Below, piece after piece: positions 8,667 through 16,627 of a stretch of DNA of 29,621 bases. Under the pieces are notes generated by a model. The model was not told the DNA's origin. It searched no databases and saw nothing but the letters and a program-made list of their open reading frames with translations. The translations under genes were made by a program, and so were the position numbers. Positions within the stretch are counted from its first letter, which is position 1. The number at the start of each line of letters is the position of its first letter. Origin of the DNA: CAZWRV01 sp964636325 (GTDB lineage Bacteria; Verrucomicrobiota; Lentisphaeria; Victivallales; GWF2-50-93); NCBI GenBank assembly GCA_964636325.1, contig CAZWRV010000084.1, forward strand, positions 1-29,621, given 5' to 3'.

Positions 8667-8721
8667 CACTTTCCTGCGGCTTTTAAGCTTTTCATAACGT
8701 GCGGGCTCGGAAATATGAGTC

Positions 8722-9483
8722 TCATTTCAACGCGACGACGGAGAAGTGCGTGTAGAAGCTCTTCGCGCCAGGGAATGCGGAGTTCACGGCCTTCATCGCG
8801 GAGATCGCCAGGTTCCTTGCGCGCCCCAGGTTCTCGTTGTCGGTGAGCCGGTATGAGACATTTACTTCGCGGAAGCCCGCCTGCAGCATCTGGCCCCTTA
8901 GTCTTTCAGGATTTATGCCGGGGCTGAAGACGTTGTGGTATTCTGCGAGGTCGCCGGCGTCGCTGCCGAAGCCGTGCCGCCCGGCGAAGCGCAGCCTGTA
9001 GAAAAGATGGTAGAACCTGTTGAAGAAGTAGTTGGGGTCGTGGTCGGTGTAGAGCGTTCCGCCGGGCTTCAGCACCCTGAAGCATTCCTGTATAAGGGTC
9101 TGATGCTCAAGTAGATGATGAAGCAGCGCATAGCAGGAGACGCAGTTGAAGCTGCAATCCTTGAAGGGCAGCATTTCGGCGTCGGAGGCGGAGAGATGGC
9201 ACCCGGGAAAATCCTCCCGCACCGACGCGAGCAGCTTTCCGCTGATGTCGGTGCCGAAGCTGCGCCTGAAATACTTCTGCGAAATCCGCAGCAGGTTGCC
9301 CGTGCCGGTGCCCACGTCGAGATAGGCTTCGCCGCCGGATCTGGCGGCCGCGGCCGCCAGAATCCCCGAGCAGGCGGCACGGCGCCGCTCGTTGAATATG
9401 CTCTCGTTGCGGTTGTACTCATCAGGAGACATCCCGTCGTAGACCAGCCGGTTCGCCCTCTTTATTTCTTCCGAAAGCCCCAT
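8722..9483 (-). CDS. Class I SAM-dependent methyltransferase
   Basis: The 253-residue protein has the UbiE/COQ5-like Methyltransf_11 layout: YLDVGTGTGNLL (motif I), FGTDISGKLLASVRE (acidic residue after beta-2), SASDAEMLPFKDCSFNCVSCYALLHHL (motifs II/III) and ECFRVLKPGGTLYTDHDP. The C-terminal half (NRFYHLFYRLRFAGR onward) is variable and probably determines the substrate, which is unknown. Start ATG 9483 has TGAGG close upstream. It stands alone between the polysaccharide cluster and the exb operon, convergent with the former and divergent from the latter. Confidence 0.8.
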   Translation of the reverse strand: MGLSEEIKRANRLVYDGMSPDEYNRNESIFNERRRAACSGILAAAAARSGGEAYLDVGTGTGNLLRISQKYFRRSFGTDISGKLLASVREDFPGCHLSASDAEMLPFKDCSFNCVSCYALLHHLLEHQTLIQECFRVLKPGGTLYTDHDPNYFFNRFYHLFYRLRFAGRHGFGSDAGDLAEYHNVFSPGINPERLRGQMLQAGFREVNVSYRLTDNENLGRARNLAISAMKAVNSAFPGAKSFYTHFSVVALK

Positions 9484-9671
9484 GTGACCTCAGGCCGCTT
9501 GTCCACTTTGAAAATTGAATTTGCCGAAATTTAAACCGCATGAGCGCAAATTCCACTCCGGGCAGGAATGGAGCCGTGCCGCCCGCATTCTTGCACAAAA
9601 ATGATATAGGCGCATGGCAAAGCCGCGGAGGTGGAATTAATTTAACCGGAAATTCACATGGAGATTCCGTC

Positions 9672-10661
9672 ATGTTCCTAGAAGGACTGATAATTCCGGC
9701 GGGCATGGTAAGCCCGTATACGGCGTGGGAGCACTGCGACCATTTCGGCAGGGCGATAGTGCTGCTGCTCTTCATCTTTTCGACCGTCACTTGGACTATC
9801 ATGATAGAGAAGGGCATCATGCTCTACAGGAGCAGGAAGGGGTCGGTGATCTTCGCGCACATCTTCCGCGAAAAGAAGACTCCGCTGCAGTGCGCAAAGA
9901 TTGCCGACCAGCACCAGGGGAGCGTGGTCTTCGTGTATCAGGCGGGAATCGAGGAGCTGCTCACCTTCTACGGAATCCCCCTCGACAAGGCGGAGCTTTA
10001 CGGGACGGAGAGGTATCCCAAGCAGCGCCTCACGACGGCGCAGATCGAGACCGTCCGCAGCACGCTCGAGCGCTCCGTGGCCGACCAGATACTCAAGCTC
10101 GAGGACAAGGTCGGCCTCCTGGCAACCGCGGTCAGCGTGAGCCCCTTCCTAGGCCTGCTCGGCACGGTCTGGGGCGTCATGATGGCCTTCTGCGGAATCG
10201 CCCTGCAGGGAACCACCAGCATCAGCGCGATCGCGCCGGGCGTCAGCGGCGCCCTCCTGGCGACTACGGTCGGACTCCTGGTCGCGATACCGTCGCTGGT
10301 CGGATACAACCTGACGGCCAACGCCATAAAGAACCTCACGGTGCTGATGGACAACTTCGTCGAGGAGTTCATGGCCAAGGTCAAGCTCGAGCAGCACGAG
10401 GTTCCCAATGTCCAGGCTGTCCAGCAGGTGCCCCAGAACATTCCGCAGCCGCAGCCCGGACAGCCTCCTATGGATATGCGGCCGGTAATGCCCCAGACTC
10501 TTCCCCAGGGCGGATTCCCGCCGCAGCCGCCGCCGCAATTCATAAACCCCGCGCCTCCACAGCAAGCTCCGCCTCAGCAGCAGCCACCGCAACAGCAAGG
10601 CGGATTCGCGCCGCAGCCGCAGCAGCCGCCTTCCGGCGACCAAATGAGATTCAACATGTAG
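9672..10661 (+). CDS. exbB: MotA/TolQ/ExbB family proton channel with Pro/Gln-rich tail
   Basis: The protein is about 329 residues when started at ATG 9672, which has GGAG 8 nt upstream. The longer reading frame to 9540 has an N-terminus unlike the family. The first membrane segment (AIVLLLFIFSTVTWTIMI) is followed by a cytoplasmic region. The conserved channel pair is SPFLGLLGTVWGVMMAF and APGVSGALLATTVGLLVAIPSLVGYN. With the ExbD-like partner downstream it should form the proton-driven stator that energises a TonB/TolA-like protein. Unusually, the last 80 or so residues are a low-complexity Pro/Gln tail with repeated GGF-P/A-PQP units, predicted cytoplasmic. ExbB versus TolQ is not certain; no TolB or Pal gene is present. 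Confidence 0.88.
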   Translation: MFLEGLIIPAGMVSPYTAWEHCDHFGRAIVLLLFIFSTVTWTIMIEKGIMLYRSRKGSVIFAHIFREKKTPLQCAKIADQHQGSVVFVYQAGIEELLTFYGIPLDKAELYGTERYPKQRLTTAQIETVRSTLERSVADQILKLEDKVGLLATAVSVSPFLGLLGTVWGVMMAFCGIALQGTTSISAIAPGVSGALLATTVGLLVAIPSLVGYNLTANAIKNLTVLMDNFVEEFMAKVKLEQHEVPNVQAVQQVPQNIPQPQPGQPPMDMRPVMPQTLPQGGFPPQPPPQFINPAPPQQAPPQQQPPQQQGGFAPQPQQPPSGDQMRFNM

Positions 10662-10677
10662 GAGAAGATCGACAGAC

Positions 10678-11088
10678 ATGTCAAGGGCAAAGCACAGATC
10701 GCAGCTGGGGGCGCTCGGAGAAATCAACATCACTCCGCTGCTCGACCTTGCATTCCTCCTCCTGCTGGTGTTCATGATCACCATGCCTCTGCTGGAATAC
10801 GGCGTCAACGTCTCCCCGCCGAAGGCGAACATGGACCCCCTCCCTGAAAAGAAGGACCACAAGGTCATCAACATCGACAACAAGGGGAAGATCGAATTCC
10901 AGAAGCGCATGGTCACATATTCGCAGCTGATCGAGGACTTGAAGTCGCTCAAGAGCATGGACGAGAAGCTCAGCGTCCTCGTCCGCGCCGACGGCGAGCG
11001 CCCCTACAAGGAGGTCATCGAGGTCATGAAGTGCGTGAGGGGCGCGGGAATAACAAGCGTCTCCCTTGTAACACAGGCGGAAAAATGA
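10678..11088 (+). CDS. exbD: ExbD/TolR family energy-transduction protein
   Basis: The 136-residue protein has the single N-terminal membrane helix with the conserved proton-path aspartate in INITPLLDLAFLLLLVFMIT, then a periplasmic domain ending VLVRADGERPYKEVIEVMKC and GITSVSLVTQ. That is a standard ExbD/TolR protein at normal length. It follows exbB by 16 nt (AGGAG upstream at 10661-10665) and overlaps the next gene by 4 nt (ATGA), so the three genes form one operon. Confidence 0.92.
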   Translation: MSRAKHRSQLGALGEINITPLLDLAFLLLLVFMITMPLLEYGVNVSPPKANMDPLPEKKDHKVINIDNKGKIEFQKRMVTYSQLIEDLKSLKSMDEKLSVLVRADGERPYKEVIEVMKCVRGAGITSVSLVTQAEK

Positions 11089-12113
11089 TCGCATGCCCAA
11101 AGACGCCGGTTAGGAAGATAAGCCGCTACGACATTGCGGACAGCCAGAGCCTGCTCAGCCTCCAGCTCAGACGCAAGATATTCTTCAACGTGCTCGCACT
11201 CCACCTGATATTCGTCGCCGTCCCATTCCTCTCGCACATGCTGGCCAACCTCTTCCCGAAGAGGGATGACACCATGGAAGTCAAGCTTGTCGCGCTCGGC
11301 CCCGACTGGAAGCCCGACAAGCTGCCCGGAAAGCCCGGTGGCGCGCCCGAAGTGAAGGCTCCGGAGGCGAAAAAGGACGATCCGGACAAGGGAGCAGACG
11401 CCCCGGCCCCGAAGGAGCCGAAGGTAAAGGATCCCGTCCCCGAAAAGCCGGCGCCCAAGGAGCCGGAAATGAAGCAGCCTCAGATCAAGGAGCCAATTGC
11501 CGTCAAAGTCAAGGAGCCGCCGCCGCCCGAGGACGATTCCACAGCAAAGGTTTTCGAGGACAAGGCAAAGCCGGACAAGGCCGTCAAGGCCGACGACGGC
11601 AAATCCGAGAGGAAGCTGCTCAAGCCTTCGGAAATCACCATCTCGAACACTGTCGTCAAAGGAACCGCCCAAACTCCTTCCCCATCGAGAAATCCAGGCC
11701 CCTCCGTCTCCGCCAATTCGATAGCCGACAGCATCAGGAAGGGGGTCAGCGCGGTCAAGATCGGCTCCGGCGCGGGCGAAGGCGGCGAAGGCGGAGGAAT
11801 CCCCTCCGGCGTCGCAGGTGGCGGAACCGCTACGGGCCCGATAAGCTACTACCAGACTGTCTCCGCATACCTCTACAAGATATGGAAGCAGCCGATGAAG
11901 GCCGAACTGCAGGGGCGCTACCCCTCCGCAGTCGTGGCGCTTTCAATCAGCGGCGACGGAACCGTCAAGTCCGCGAAGATGTACCAGTCCAGCGGCAACC
12001 AGCCCATGGACCGCTCCGTCAACGAACTCCTTTCAAAGCTGAAAGTCATCCCGGCACCGCCGGACCGCCGGAGCATGGAGCTCAATGTCAGACTCGAGAT
12101 CGTAGACGAGTAG
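11085..12113 (+). CDS. TonB/TolA-like periplasm-spanning energy transducer
   Basis: This is about 342 residues starting at the ATG that overlaps the exbD stop (ATGA). A cytoplasmic N-terminus is followed by one membrane helix (FFNVLALHLIFVAVPFLSHML). Then comes a long Lys/Pro/Glu-rich linker (KEPKVKDPVPEKPAPKEPEM and similar) that would extend through the periplasm, and a Gly-rich stretch. The C-terminal 90 residues resemble a TonB/TolA C-terminal domain: SAYLYKIWKQPM, YPSAVVALSISGDGTVKSAKM, DRSVNELLSKLKVIPAPP. It should couple the ExbB/ExbD motor to an outer-membrane receptor or to envelope constriction; partners are not in the window. Confidence 0.85.
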   Translation: MIACPKTPVRKISRYDIADSQSLLSLQLRRKIFFNVLALHLIFVAVPFLSHMLANLFPKRDDTMEVKLVALGPDWKPDKLPGKPGGAPEVKAPEAKKDDPDKGADAPAPKEPKVKDPVPEKPAPKEPEMKQPQIKEPIAVKVKEPPPPEDDSTAKVFEDKAKPDKAVKADDGKSERKLLKPSEITISNTVVKGTAQTPSPSRNPGPSVSANSIADSIRKGVSAVKIGSGAGEGGEGGGIPSGVAGGGTATGPISYYQTVSAYLYKIWKQPMKAELQGRYPSAVVALSISGDGTVKSAKMYQSSGNQPMDRSVNELLSKLKVIPAPPDRRSMELNVRLEIVDE

Positions 12114-12136
12114 ACCAGCCGGATGATCCTCCGCGG

Positions 12137-12163
12137 TGAAATTCCGACTCAAGAGGAATTTCA
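12137..12163 (+). terminator. Hairpin after the exbB-exbD-tonB-like genes
   Basis: TGAAATTCC and GGAATTTCA form a perfect 9-bp stem with a 9-nt loop, 24 nt after the tonB-like stop. No U-run follows, so it may be a weak or factor-assisted terminator or an mRNA-stabilising structure between this gene and the secreted CxxC protein. Confidence 0.45.
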
Positions 12164-12225
12164 GAGTTGAATCAAGCGCCCTGCGGTGATAGATTAACCA
12201 GTTTTTGCAACTTTTTCCAAATGCC

Positions 12226-13197
12226 ATGAGAATTCTTTTAAAAACAGTCGTACTGATCCTGTTCTCCTTCTGCCTGTACGCCCAGGAGGCGGGCAAAACT
12301 CAGGTGCGCGTTACAAAGAACAACGCCGTCCTGACAGGCAAATACGGAATCATATACTGCCCTGAAGGCGCCGTCTTCACATTGATCGAGAAGAAGGGTG
12401 AGAACGTCGTCGTGTCCGGCTCGCTCTTCGGTGCCTCCGTCAAGGGGACCATGGCCGCGGCGGACGTCCAGGCCGTCGATCAGGGCGCCCAGCCGGCGCA
12501 GACCGCCCAGGCCGGCGGAGCAGGAGAAGACGATTCCGAGCCTCCGTCCAAGGCCCCCCTCCCTCAGGGTAACATCGCATACCAGGGCAAATCAAGGCCG
12601 CCGGAATTCTTCGAGACATTCTTCAAGCTGCTCAAGAACGATTTCGTCCTCAAGAACGTCAAGACCAGGGAAATCGTCATAAAGGAGAAAATTCCCATTA
12701 TAAAGTCCGCCGATGCGATAACCAAGCTTAACGAGGGAGACGTCGTATTCCTCGAAGGCCAGAACAACTCGATGTTCAAGGGGCTTGCATATTCGGTGAT
12801 CATGGTATACAACGAGGTATATTCCAGGGCCGACGAGATGACAGGGCTAATCAAGACGAACAAGGCACGCATGTCCGGCACCGCGGACTACCGCTTCCTA
12901 GCCGCTTATGCCCCTGGCAAGATACCCGAACAGGAACTGCCTCCCGGCCTCAGCACCAAGTTCATATTCCAGGAACTAGGACAGGACGAGGCGTTCATGT
13001 CTAAGGAAGAATTCCTCAGCTCGATCGTCCAAGGGAAGACCTACCAGTTGAAATGCTTCAAGTGCGGCGGGAAAGGGCACAAGAAGGACATCAAGGGCCG
13101 GGACACCCGCTGCATCACATGCGGGGAAAAGGGATTGCTCCCGGTCGAAAACACCGCCGTCTACGTGGAGTCCGAGACCAAGAAGGAGAAGAAATAA
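12226..13197 (+). CDS. Secreted protein with C-terminal DnaJ-like CxxC zinc-ribbon motif
   Basis: This is about 323 residues from ATG 12226, giving a clear signal peptide (MRILLKTVVLILFSFCLYAQ). The mature N-terminus (VRVTKNNAVLTGKYGIIYCP...TLIEKKGENVVVS) looks like a small SH3-like beta domain. A low-complexity Ala/Gln linker follows. The middle domain (residues about 130-280) is unrecognised. The C-terminus has CFKCGGKGHKKDIKG...CITCGEKG, a pair of CxxCGxxG motifs like half of a DnaJ zinc finger. It is on the same strand as the exb operon, 112 nt downstream, so a shared envelope role is possible. No Shine-Dalgarno sequence is obvious. Function unknown; a metal- or redox-active periplasmic module is inference. 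Confidence 0.65.
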   Translation: MRILLKTVVLILFSFCLYAQEAGKTQVRVTKNNAVLTGKYGIIYCPEGAVFTLIEKKGENVVVSGSLFGASVKGTMAAADVQAVDQGAQPAQTAQAGGAGEDDSEPPSKAPLPQGNIAYQGKSRPPEFFETFFKLLKNDFVLKNVKTREIVIKEKIPIIKSADAITKLNEGDVVFLEGQNNSMFKGLAYSVIMVYNEVYSRADEMTGLIKTNKARMSGTADYRFLAAYAPGKIPEQELPPGLSTKFIFQELGQDEAFMSKEEFLSSIVQGKTYQLKCFKCGGKGHKKDIKGRDTRCITCGEKGLLPVENTAVYVESETKKEKK

Positions 13198-13240
13198 AAC
13201 GCAGATGCCAGATCAAGGGCATCCGGTTATCCGCTTCCCC

Positions 13241-13633
13241 TCACTTCATCTTCCTGAGATACACTGGCAGTTCCGCAAGGATGTTGCCGTCAACCTGGAA
13301 CCTCACGCAGTATTCGCCGAACTTCTCGAACTTCAGGCGCTGAAGGTTGAGGATCAAGTTGACCACCGACGAGATCATGCTGTCCGAAGTCTTCACTCTT
13401 ATGTTCCCGTCCATGGGTGGCGCGGCCTTGTGCCCGTCCTCGTCGACTATTTCCATCCTTATCTTGTGGTCGCCGTCCTCGAGCTTCGAAAACCTGATCC
13501 TGGCCGCGATGGAGCAGGAGGGATGGATTACGGGGGCCTCCTTGGCAAAGATCGTGTCGAACGCCCCGAGGACGCAGAGCTTCCCCTGGTAGTCCGAGGC
13601 CGCGTCGCAGATAAGGAAAGACTCCATCTTCAT
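13241..13633 (-). CDS. Small DUF6941-like protein of unknown function
   Basis: The 130-residue soluble protein begins MKMESFLICDAASDYQGKLCVLGAFDTIF and continues ARIRFSKLEDGDHKIRMEIVDEDG and RVKTSDSMISSVVNLILNLQRL. This pattern matches what I recall of the DUF6941 family, a beta-rich family without assigned function. The start ATG 13633 is supported by GGGAG 7 nt upstream; a longer frame reaches ATG 13666 but its AGGAG is only 1 nt away. A solo copy of the MITE terminal repeat lies immediately upstream (13663-13709). It is convergent with the secreted CxxC gene. Confidence 0.6.
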   Translation of the reverse strand: MKMESFLICDAASDYQGKLCVLGAFDTIFAKEAPVIHPSCSIAARIRFSKLEDGDHKIRMEIVDEDGHKAAPPMDGNIRVKTSDSMISSVVNLILNLQRLKFEKFGEYCVRFQVDGNILAELPVYLRKMK

Positions 13634-13662
13634 TCTTGAACTCCCGGTTCTTGTTGTTTGAA

Positions 13663-13709
13663 TCATACTCCTTTAGGCCGGAAAATTTCCATTTTGACGC
13701 TAAATGAGC
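13663..13709. repeat. Solo/miniature copy of the MITE terminal inverted repeat
   Basis: This stretch matches both ends of the 276-bp element at 25660-25935, with ACTCCTTTAG, then GAAAATTTCC, then ATTTTGACG. It ends in CTAAATGAG, an imperfect inverse of the opening CTCCTTTAG. It therefore looks like a version with almost no interior, or two ends fused. It lies in the 98-bp gap between the DUF6941-like gene and the DtxR-FeoA gene. Confidence 0.7.
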
Positions 13710-13731
13710 AAAAGTGCGCCGCTTGCCGACC

Positions 13732-14244
13732 TCATGCCTTTATTGTCACATAGATGCAATGCGCCAGCTCCCTGTCCACGGCAAACTGTGACCGTCCGAG
13801 CTGGAACACGAACGAGGGCGACCTCTGGATCATTACGACCGGCATTCCGGGGAGTATCCCCATCGCCGTCAGCTTCTGGAGGCTCGCGCCATCCTTGCTC
13901 TTGATATATGCGACGACCCCCTTCTGCTCCGGGGCCATGTGTTCGAGCTGGACGACGGTGCCGGCGACGCCCGCCGCGCCGCCCTTTGACTTCCTGCAGC
14001 ATTCGCCCGGAGGGATGGGTCTGCCGTGGGGGCACTTTTTAGGATGGCCGAGCATCGAGCAGATAAGCTCGTCGAAGCTCGAATCCCCTTTGATGATCTC
14101 CTCGAACTTGCAGCTTATGGGATGAACAAGCTTCTTCCTGACCTCGAAGACGTTCTCGAAGAGGCTTTCTACAAGCCTGTGCCGCCTGTGCCGTCGGCCT
14201 TCGCCCGCGCCGCCCCTGTGCGCCGGGTTCTCGTCCTCTTTCAT
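13732..14244 (-). CDS. DtxR dimerisation domain-FeoA fusion lacking the DNA-binding domain
   Basis: The 170-residue protein starts with a short Arg/His-rich segment. It then resembles the metal-binding and dimerisation domain of DtxR/MntR repressors: RRHRLVESLFENVF (about 21-33), HPISCKFEE (41-49), and CSMLGHPKKCPHGRPIPPGECC (62-83). Residues about 95-168 are a FeoA/SH3-like domain (APEQKGVVAYIKSKD...KLTAMGILPGMPVVMIQRSPS...FAVDRELAHCIYV). The winged-helix DNA-binding domain expected before RRHRL is absent. The ATG overlaps the stop of the FeoB membrane gene (ATGA), so an upstream extension would lie within feoB. It may serve as the FeoA partner of the transporter and/or a metal sensor, rather than a repressor (inference). 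Confidence 0.72.
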   Translation of the reverse strand: MKEDENPAHRGGAGEGRRHRRHRLVESLFENVFEVRKKLVHPISCKFEEIIKGDSSFDELICSMLGHPKKCPHGRPIPPGECCRKSKGGAAGVAGTVVQLEHMAPEQKGVVAYIKSKDGASLQKLTAMGILPGMPVVMIQRSPSFVFQLGRSQFAVDRELAHCIYVTIKA

Positions 14245-15692
14245 AACATGACCCCGAAGAACTTGAAGACTAGGTTCAACGTTAATCCCGCGGCGAACGC
14301 GATCAGAAGCACAAAGGCCGAAATCGCAAGCGCCGTCTTTAGTCCGCGCTCCTTAATATTGATCATGAACTGGGCGATGCAAGGGATGAACAGCGTCAGG
14401 ACGACGCACGCAATCACTAGCTGGCCGTCGGTAAGATGCCCCGCCTTCTTTATGTCATAGAGCCCTGCCGCCCCATAGTCCCTCCTGAAGAACCCGAAGA
14501 TGAACGCGACCGACGACTCATCAGGCAGCCCCATCCAGGCCACTGGATATGCCACCAGCCTGACCGCAAGCTTGAACAGGCCCGCCGCCTGGAAGGCCCA
14601 CATTATCGCGCTCGCATAAACGAAGACGGGCACGATCTCGAAAAAATACCATTTCGCCCTGCTGAACGTCTTTATCAGCACGTTCGAAACCTTCGGCATC
14701 CTCAGCGGCGGAATCTCCATGTAGAAGGAAGGCGCCTCACCCGGCAGAAGCTTCGAGGAAAGCCATCCGACGGCGACGAATACGGCCGACACCGCCCCGC
14801 CCCATATCACCAGCCCGGCCGCTGTCCCCTCCAGCAGCGAAAGCACCACCCCGAGCTGCGCCGAGCACGGAACCGCAAGCGCAAGAAGGATGGTGGCTAT
14901 CAGCCTTTCCCTCTTCGTCGGCAACGTCCTCGTCACAAGCGTCGCCATGGTGCTGCAGCCCAGGCCGATCACCATCGGGATCACCGCGCGCCCGCTCAGG
15001 CCGAGCCTTTTGAAAAGCCCGTCTATCAGAAGCGCCAACCTTGGGAGGTAGCCGCTGTCCTCTATCACGGAAAAAACCAGGAAGAACATCGCCGCTATCG
15101 GCAGGATGATCGCCACCGCGTACCTCAGGCCCAGCGTAAGAATCCCGAACTCACCGGTGAAAAGATCCCTCAGGAGCGGCCAGGGCACAAAGCGCTCCCC
15201 AAGCTCCAGCAGCCACGGGGTCACGTGCCCCTGGAACACGTGAGTCTCCACAAGGTCCACGAGCACTCCGGCCCCGAGCTTCCCCACAAGCATGTAGACG
15301 CCGAAGTAGAGTATCAGCGCCAGGATGGGTATTCCGGTGGCCGGGCTTATCATAAGCCTGCTCAGTCTTTCGCCCAGGCCTATGCGGTCCTTCTCCCCGC
15401 CCTCCACGGCCGAATCGGCGATCCTCGCCGCAAGCTCCTGCCGCCTCACGGAAATGATGTAGGCCAGCGGCTCGCCAAAGTTCTTTTTTGCGGACTCCAC
15501 AATCTCCGCAATCCGGGCGGACTTGCCGGACTCCCTCGCCTTCACAAGGGCAAGTATCTCATCGTCCTCCTGCAAGACCAGCAGCGCAACGGCACGGCGC
15601 GACATCCCGTAGCCGTCCGACAACAGAGATTCAATCTTCTCCGCGGCCACCTCAAGCTGGTCGAAGCTGTCAACCGGTCTTCGCTCGGACAT
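14241..15692 (-). CDS. feoB: FeoB membrane/gate subunit (split FeoB, C-terminal part)
   Basis: This 483-residue protein corresponds to FeoB without its G domain. Residues 1-100 look like the helical guanine-nucleotide-dissociation-inhibitor-like spacer (DSFDQLEVAAEKIESLL...ARIADSAV). Then come about eight membrane segments with two Gate domains, including VFSVIEDSGYLPRLALLIDGLFKRLGLSGR and the ferrous-iron permease signature GLGCSTMATLVTRTLPTKRERL with its conserved Cys, and VPCSAQLGV. It transports Fe(II) across the inner membrane. It overlaps the G-protein ORF by 23 nt in another frame, which fits translational coupling; AGG-rich sequence precedes the ATG. Confidence 0.9.
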   Translation of the reverse strand: MSERRPVDSFDQLEVAAEKIESLLSDGYGMSRRAVALLVLQEDDEILALVKARESGKSARIAEIVESAKKNFGEPLAYIISVRRQELAARIADSAVEGGEKDRIGLGERLSRLMISPATGIPILALILYFGVYMLVGKLGAGVLVDLVETHVFQGHVTPWLLELGERFVPWPLLRDLFTGEFGILTLGLRYAVAIILPIAAMFFLVFSVIEDSGYLPRLALLIDGLFKRLGLSGRAVIPMVIGLGCSTMATLVTRTLPTKRERLIATILLALAVPCSAQLGVVLSLLEGTAAGLVIWGGAVSAVFVAVGWLSSKLLPGEAPSFYMEIPPLRMPKVSNVLIKTFSRAKWYFFEIVPVFVYASAIMWAFQAAGLFKLAVRLVAYPVAWMGLPDESSVAFIFGFFRRDYGAAGLYDIKKAGHLTDGQLVIACVVLTLFIPCIAQFMINIKERGLKTALAISAFVLLIAFAAGLTLNLVFKFFGVML

Positions 15693-16179
15693 GCTCGCCT
15701 ATCCTCCCCCGCAGAAGCTCTATCCCCCTTTTCAGGACCGCCGACGTAGGAACCACGGGCATCTTCAGCGCCAGCTCCAGCTTCCGCGTGTCAATCCTGA
15801 TCCCCGCCTTCTCCGCCTCGTCCATGATGTTGAGCGCAAGAACAAGCGGAAACCCCGCCTCCAAAAGCTGAAGCGTGAACGAGAGCATCCTGTCAAGATT
15901 CTTCGCGTCCACGACATGCACCACCACGTCCGCCCTCTCCTCCATCAATATCCGCCGCGACACCCGCTCCTCCTCGCTCAGGCAAAGCAGCGAATACATC
16001 CCCGGCGTGTCCACCACCTCGTATTCAATTCCGTCTATCTCCGTCGTCCCCCGCGCAACCTCCACCGACGTCCCGGGATAGTTCGACACCACCACATACT
16101 GGCCCGTCAAACAGTTGAACAGCGCCGACTTCCCGACGTTAGGATTTCCAACCAATATGATTTTCCGCTTCTCGCGCAT
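15670..16179 (-). CDS. feoB: FeoB G-protein subunit (split FeoB, N-terminal part)
   Basis: The protein is about 169 residues and has all GTPase motifs: G1 GNPNVGKS (residues 11-18), a switch I region SNYPGTSVEV with the G2 Thr, G3 DTPG (57-60), G4 NIMD (117-120) and G5 TSA. This is the NFeoB G domain alone; it ends soon after G5 with RIGEHVRAKTG, and the spacer helices start the next ORF. ATG 16179 gives the family-like start MREKRKIILVGNP. A TTG at 16215 would extend it by 12 residues. GAGGAA lies about 15 nt before ATG 16179, so the exact start is not secure. First gene of the iron-uptake operon. Confidence 0.88.
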   Translation of the reverse strand: MREKRKIILVGNPNVGKSALFNCLTGQYVVVSNYPGTSVEVARGTTEIDGIEYEVVDTPGMYSLLCLSEEERVSRRILMEERADVVVHVVDAKNLDRMLSFTLQLLEAGFPLVLALNIMDEAEKAGIRIDTRKLELALKMPVVPTSAVLKRGIELLRGRIGEHVRAKTG

Positions 16180-16390
16180 GGGCGGAAACAATAGTTCCTC
16201 TTGCCGGATAGTCAAAGACCAGGGACAAAGATAACGGCAAAGCTACGGACAAAGATGTTCAAGTCAACCATCCCTGGGAACGCCGAGCCCCAGCTCGGCC
16301 CACCCCTCCGGAAGGCGACGAAGATAGCGAGGAAGATCGCGATTATGATTGTCGAGCATCAGAAGAGGGCCGAGAAAACTCCCTTCCCGG

Positions 16391-16419
16391 TTGAAAACTC
16401 GAACCACTTCCTATATATT
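16391..16419 (+). promoter_or_regulatory. Candidate sigma-70 promoter upstream of tRNA-Leu
   Basis: TTGAAA (16391-16396) and TATATT (16414-16419) are separated by exactly 17 nt, close to the consensus. The transcript would start near 16426, about 100 nt before the tRNA. The rest of 16180-16529 has no gene; it contains a hairpin GCCGAGC-CCCA-GCTCGGC (about 16280) and otherwise nothing recognised. Confidence 0.55.
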
Positions 16420-16529
16420 CGCATACAAAACTTTCAAGGTTCGGGGGCGCGACACCGAAAAGCCGCAAATATCTTCCAGCACGCTTAACGGATTCATCGG
16501 CGCGGAGAAGGAAATCCGAAACGGCACCG

Positions 16530-16615
16530 GCCCGAGTGGCGGAACGGCAGACGCAACAGACTTAAAATCTGTCAACCGCAAGGTTGTGCGGGTTCGAATC
16601 CCGCCTCGGGCACCA
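16530..16615 (+). tRNA. tRNA-Leu (anticodon TAA), CCA encoded
   Basis: The acceptor arms GCCCGAG (16530-16536) and CTCGGGC (16605-16611) pair fully, followed by A and an encoded CCA. The anticodon stem ACAGA/TCTGT encloses the loop CTTAAAA, giving anticodon TAA (16563-16565). The long variable arm CAACC-GCAA-GGTTG is the class II feature expected of tRNA-Leu. The T arm is GCGGG-TTCGAAT-CCCGC-like. It reads UUA codons. Confidence 0.97.
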
Positions 16616-16627
16616 GCCCATCAATTT

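Noticed and set aside
9725..10777. A 350-codon frame overlapping exbB
   Set aside because: It is a frame-shifted shadow of exbB with Arg/Gly/Ala low-complexity sequence.
14436..15749. A 437-codon open frame opposite the FeoB membrane gene
   Set aside because: It is highly basic, Pro/Arg/His-rich and without any recognisable domain; an antisense shadow of feoB.
16201..16488. A 95-codon plus-strand ORF before the tRNA
   Set aside because: No domain and no Shine-Dalgarno sequence; it overlaps a hairpin and the candidate tRNA promoter.
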